The position numbers and the translations under genes are program-made. A model generated the notes under the pieces. It did no database searches. It saw only the letters and a list, made by a program, of their open reading frames with translations, and was not told where the DNA came from. Of a DNA stretch of 7,868 nt, positions 6,497 to 7,868 are shown piece by piece. The DNA is from Deltaproteobacteria bacterium GWA2_55_10 (GTDB lineage Bacteria; Desulfobacterota; GWC2-55-46), in NCBI GenBank assembly GCA_001797415.1, contig MGPL01000026.1, forward strand, positions 4,836 through 12,703, given 5' to 3'. Position 1 is the first letter of the stretch. Each line of letters opens with the position of its first letter.

Positions 6497-7135
6497 CTAA
6501 ACGGCCCTCCCTACCACGAAATATCCGGTATTCACGTAAAAGTTCCTTCTTTGGAATAACCTGTCGGCCGCGGCAAACAGCCTTGCCGAACACATAAGGA
6601 GCCTGTACAGGATTTTTGACAACCGGCCGTCCGCATAGAGGAGCTCGACCCTGAGGATATCGAATATTACCGCGGCTGCCCCGCCCATCCGTTCGAACCT
6701 CGTCACCTCGAACCTCGACGAGATCTCTTTTTTCAACAGCTCCTCGGTCATCCTGATGCAGTCCCCGTGCCCGGCATGGATCGGATTAAGAAATGGCGAG
6801 CTCACAACGGCATAACCTCCCTTTTTCAGGACCCTTCTCAGCTCATCGAGCGACCTTCTGAAATCGGGCATATATTCCAGCACCTCGGTCATGACGGCCG
6901 TATCAGCCGATCCATCTTGAATGGGCAGATCCGGAAGGCTGCATATAAGGTCCGGCCCTGATAAAGGGTCGATGTTCAGATAGACCCACCTGCTCACATC
7001 AGAAAAAGCCGGTGAAAACGAGCCTCTTCTGCCCCTTGCCTTTCCGCCTATATCGAGCACAGTGCCACTGAACAGGTGCCGTGACCTCTCCAGCTCTGCG
7101 TCGAGGTAATTTCTTCTCATGGATATGAACTTCAC
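6497..7135 (-). CDS. Class I SAM-dependent methyltransferase (Methyltransf_11-like)
   Basis: The 212-residue protein shows GTVLDIGGKARGRRGS (24-39), a motif I SAM loop; VYLNIDPLSGPDL (51-63), with the acidic residue ending strand 2; PIQDGSADTAVMTEVLEYMP (71-90), motif IV; and DELRRVLKKGGYAVVSSPFL (97-116), the usual RVLKPGG region. HAGHGDCIRMTEELLKKE (120-137) resembles the 'D..R.T' element of glycan-locus methyltransferases. NTGYFVVGRAV (202-212) gives the last strand, so the fold looks complete. It is cytosolic, with a somewhat hydrophobic helix near 175-190. Sugar or chain-terminal methylation is inferred from context only. The GTG at 7135 overlaps the deacetylase stop (GTGA, 7135-7132) with GAGGG seven bases before it. 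An ATG at 7120 lies eleven bases after a strong GAGGTGA and could be the real start, shortening the protein by five residues. The stop TAG is immediately followed, in frame, by the GT9 ATG. Confidence 0.88.
   Translation of the reverse strand: MKFISMRRNYLDAELERSRHLFSGTVLDIGGKARGRRGSFSPAFSDVSRWVYLNIDPLSGPDLICSLPDLPIQDGSADTAVMTEVLEYMPDFRRSLDELRRVLKKGGYAVVSSPFLNPIHAGHGDCIRMTEELLKKEISSRFEVTRFERMGGAAAVIFDILRVELLYADGRLSKILYRLLMCSARLFAAADRLFQRRNFYVNTGYFVVGRAV
6505..6511 (-). promoter_or_regulatory. Shine-Dalgarno site for the GT9 gene
   Basis: The minus strand reads GGGAGGG, eight bases before the ATG at 6496 and within the final codons of the methyltransferase gene. It argues that the GT9 protein is initiated independently and not only as a read-through product of the preceding gene. 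Confidence 0.75.
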
Positions 7136-7866
7136 CTCAGGTCCCTCACGAAGACGAATCCGGCCTTCCTGCCGGCGATAATCCTTTCAAGGAATGCCGG
7201 GCCGTTCACCGCGATATCCCTGTCGTGAAATGCAGCCACGCTATCGTCGGACATGACCCGCAAGCCGCCTGAGAGGCATTCGCGGGTCTTGCAGTTTATG
7301 GTCCTGATCCCCGCTTTTTCCGCCGCATCGATCGTAGTATCCGTGAAGACATTTCCCGGAGGCACGAACGTTGTCACGTCTACTCCGAAGTAAGACCGCA
7401 GTATCTCCTGCGACCTCATCATGTGCTCAAGCTGTTTCTCCGGGTCTATCCACGGCCAGAACTCCCTGTGGAACCGCCTGTTGCCTTCGAGCGCCCTTGG
7501 CCTGAAGAGGCCGCCTTCGACCACGCAATGCGTAAGGCCGTGATTTGCTATCTCCAGGAGGCCCGCCCTCACGCCCTGCCTGATCGCCCCGGCCTCTCCG
7601 GCGAACTTGTCCGGGAAAGGGACGAGCGTCCCGTCAAATTCGACCCAGCACGCGGTTATGGCCACAGTAAGCCTTGCGCCCTTTCTTTCGAGCATTGAAA
7701 GTATTTGCGACCAGTCCTTATCATCAAGCTCCCTGTATTTTGCCCACGCGCGAAAAGGCCTCATCCTCTTGAGGAATAGGAGATTGCCGGGGCCGAAATT
7801 CGAGTATTGCTCGAACTCCTTGCTGCTGGCGCCTACGTCGTCCATCCTGAGCGCGATCTCCTCCAT
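7132..7866 (-). CDS. Divergent NodB/CE4-like polysaccharide deacetylase (start at window edge)
   Basis: The 244 residues begin at an ATG two bases inside the right edge; the true start may be this one or lie beyond it. LRMDDVGAS (6-14) matches the metal-binding DD of CE4 motif 1 (usually TFDDG). EIANHGLTH (105-113) is motif 2, with His109 and His113 as the second and third metal ligands. FVPPGNVFTDTTIDAAEKAG (167-186) stands in for the RxPxG motif 3. AAFHDRDI (211-218) resembles the later motif bearing a catalytic His. Strand LTVAIT (66-71) sits between motifs 1 and 2. The metal triad therefore looks intact, and hydrolysis of an N- or O-acetyl group on a sugar is plausible. A Trp/Arg-rich stretch (32-52, around FRAWAKYREL) separates motif 1 from the next strand. 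No signal peptide is visible, so it may act on cytoplasmic intermediates. It leads the visible operon. Function is inferred from fold-level similarity only. Confidence 0.78.
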   Translation of the reverse strand: MEEIALRMDDVGASSKEFEQYSNFGPGNLLFLKRMRPFRAWAKYRELDDKDWSQILSMLERKGARLTVAITACWVEFDGTLVPFPDKFAGEAGAIRQGVRAGLLEIANHGLTHCVVEGGLFRPRALEGNRRFHREFWPWIDPEKQLEHMMRSQEILRSYFGVDVTTFVPPGNVFTDTTIDAAEKAGIRTINCKTRECLSGGLRVMSDDSVAAFHDRDIAVNGPAFLERIIAGRKAGFVFVRDLR

Positions 7867-7868
7867 GC

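Larger units (their letters stand above)
1..7866 (-). other. Single co-directional glycan-assembly operon segment
   Basis: Nine genes follow one another on the minus strand with junctions GTGA (7135-7132), TAG|ATG (6499-6494), 8-base overlap (5568-5561), 7-base overlap (4549-4543), ATGA (3395-3392), 8-base overlap (1993-1986), GTGA (1052-1049) and a 7-base gap (194-188). No space exists for a promoter, operator or terminator between genes, so one polycistronic message with translational coupling is inferred. Neither end of the transcription unit is in the window. Confidence 0.85.

Noticed and set aside
1..7868. tRNA, rRNA, CRISPR, insertion sequence or inverted-repeat elements
   Set aside because: Coding sequence with recognisable protein motifs covers essentially every base, and no repeated unit, transposase motif or tRNA-like fold was noticed on reading both strands.

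Overview
The window is a compact, single-direction block of nine genes, all on the minus strand, so transcription runs from the right edge (about 7866) to the left edge (1). It is part of a bacterial surface-polysaccharide (O-antigen, capsule or exopolysaccharide type) assembly locus. The base composition looks mid-50s percent GC by eye. Codon use is rich in AGG (Arg), ATA (Ile) and GGC (Gly), and several starts have strong Shine-Dalgarno sites. A heptosyltransferase-like GT9 protein fits a Gram-negative-type, LPS-making lineage. The style recalls uncultivated groups such as Omnitrophota, Nitrospirota or deltaproteobacterial relatives, but that placement is a guess and cannot be settled from this window.

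Layout in order of transcription: (1) 7866-7132, a divergent NodB/CE4-like polysaccharide deacetylase whose start lies at the window edge; (2) 7135-6497, a class I SAM methyltransferase; (3) 6496-5561, a GT9 (ADP-heptose-transferase-like) glycosyltransferase that follows the methyltransferase in the same frame, separated only by a TAG codon; (4) 5568-4543, a GT-B/GT4-type glycosyltransferase; (5) 4549-3392, a second, more canonical GT4 glycosyltransferase; (6) 3395-1986, a multi-spanning O-antigen ligase/polymerase-family membrane protein; (7) 1993-1049, a GT2 glycosyltransferase; (8) 1052-195, a second methyltransferase with an unusual SAM-binding loop; (9) 187-1, the first 62 codons of another GT2 glycosyltransferase that runs off the left edge.

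Seven of the eight junctions overlap by 4 to 8 bases or abut exactly, and the only gap is 7 bases. There is no room for internal promoters or terminators, so translationally coupled expression as one transcript is very likely. The promoter and terminator, and any flippase, chain-length regulator and sugar-nucleotide genes, would lie outside the window.

The inferred division of labour is as follows. Five glycosyltransferases (GT9, two GT4, two GT2) add successive sugars to a lipid-linked repeat unit on the cytoplasmic face. Two methyltransferases and a deacetylase-like enzyme modify sugars or the chain end. The membrane protein polymerises or ligates the exported chain. None of the exact donor sugars can be read from sequence. 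No RNA gene, mobile element, CRISPR array or convincing repeat was seen.
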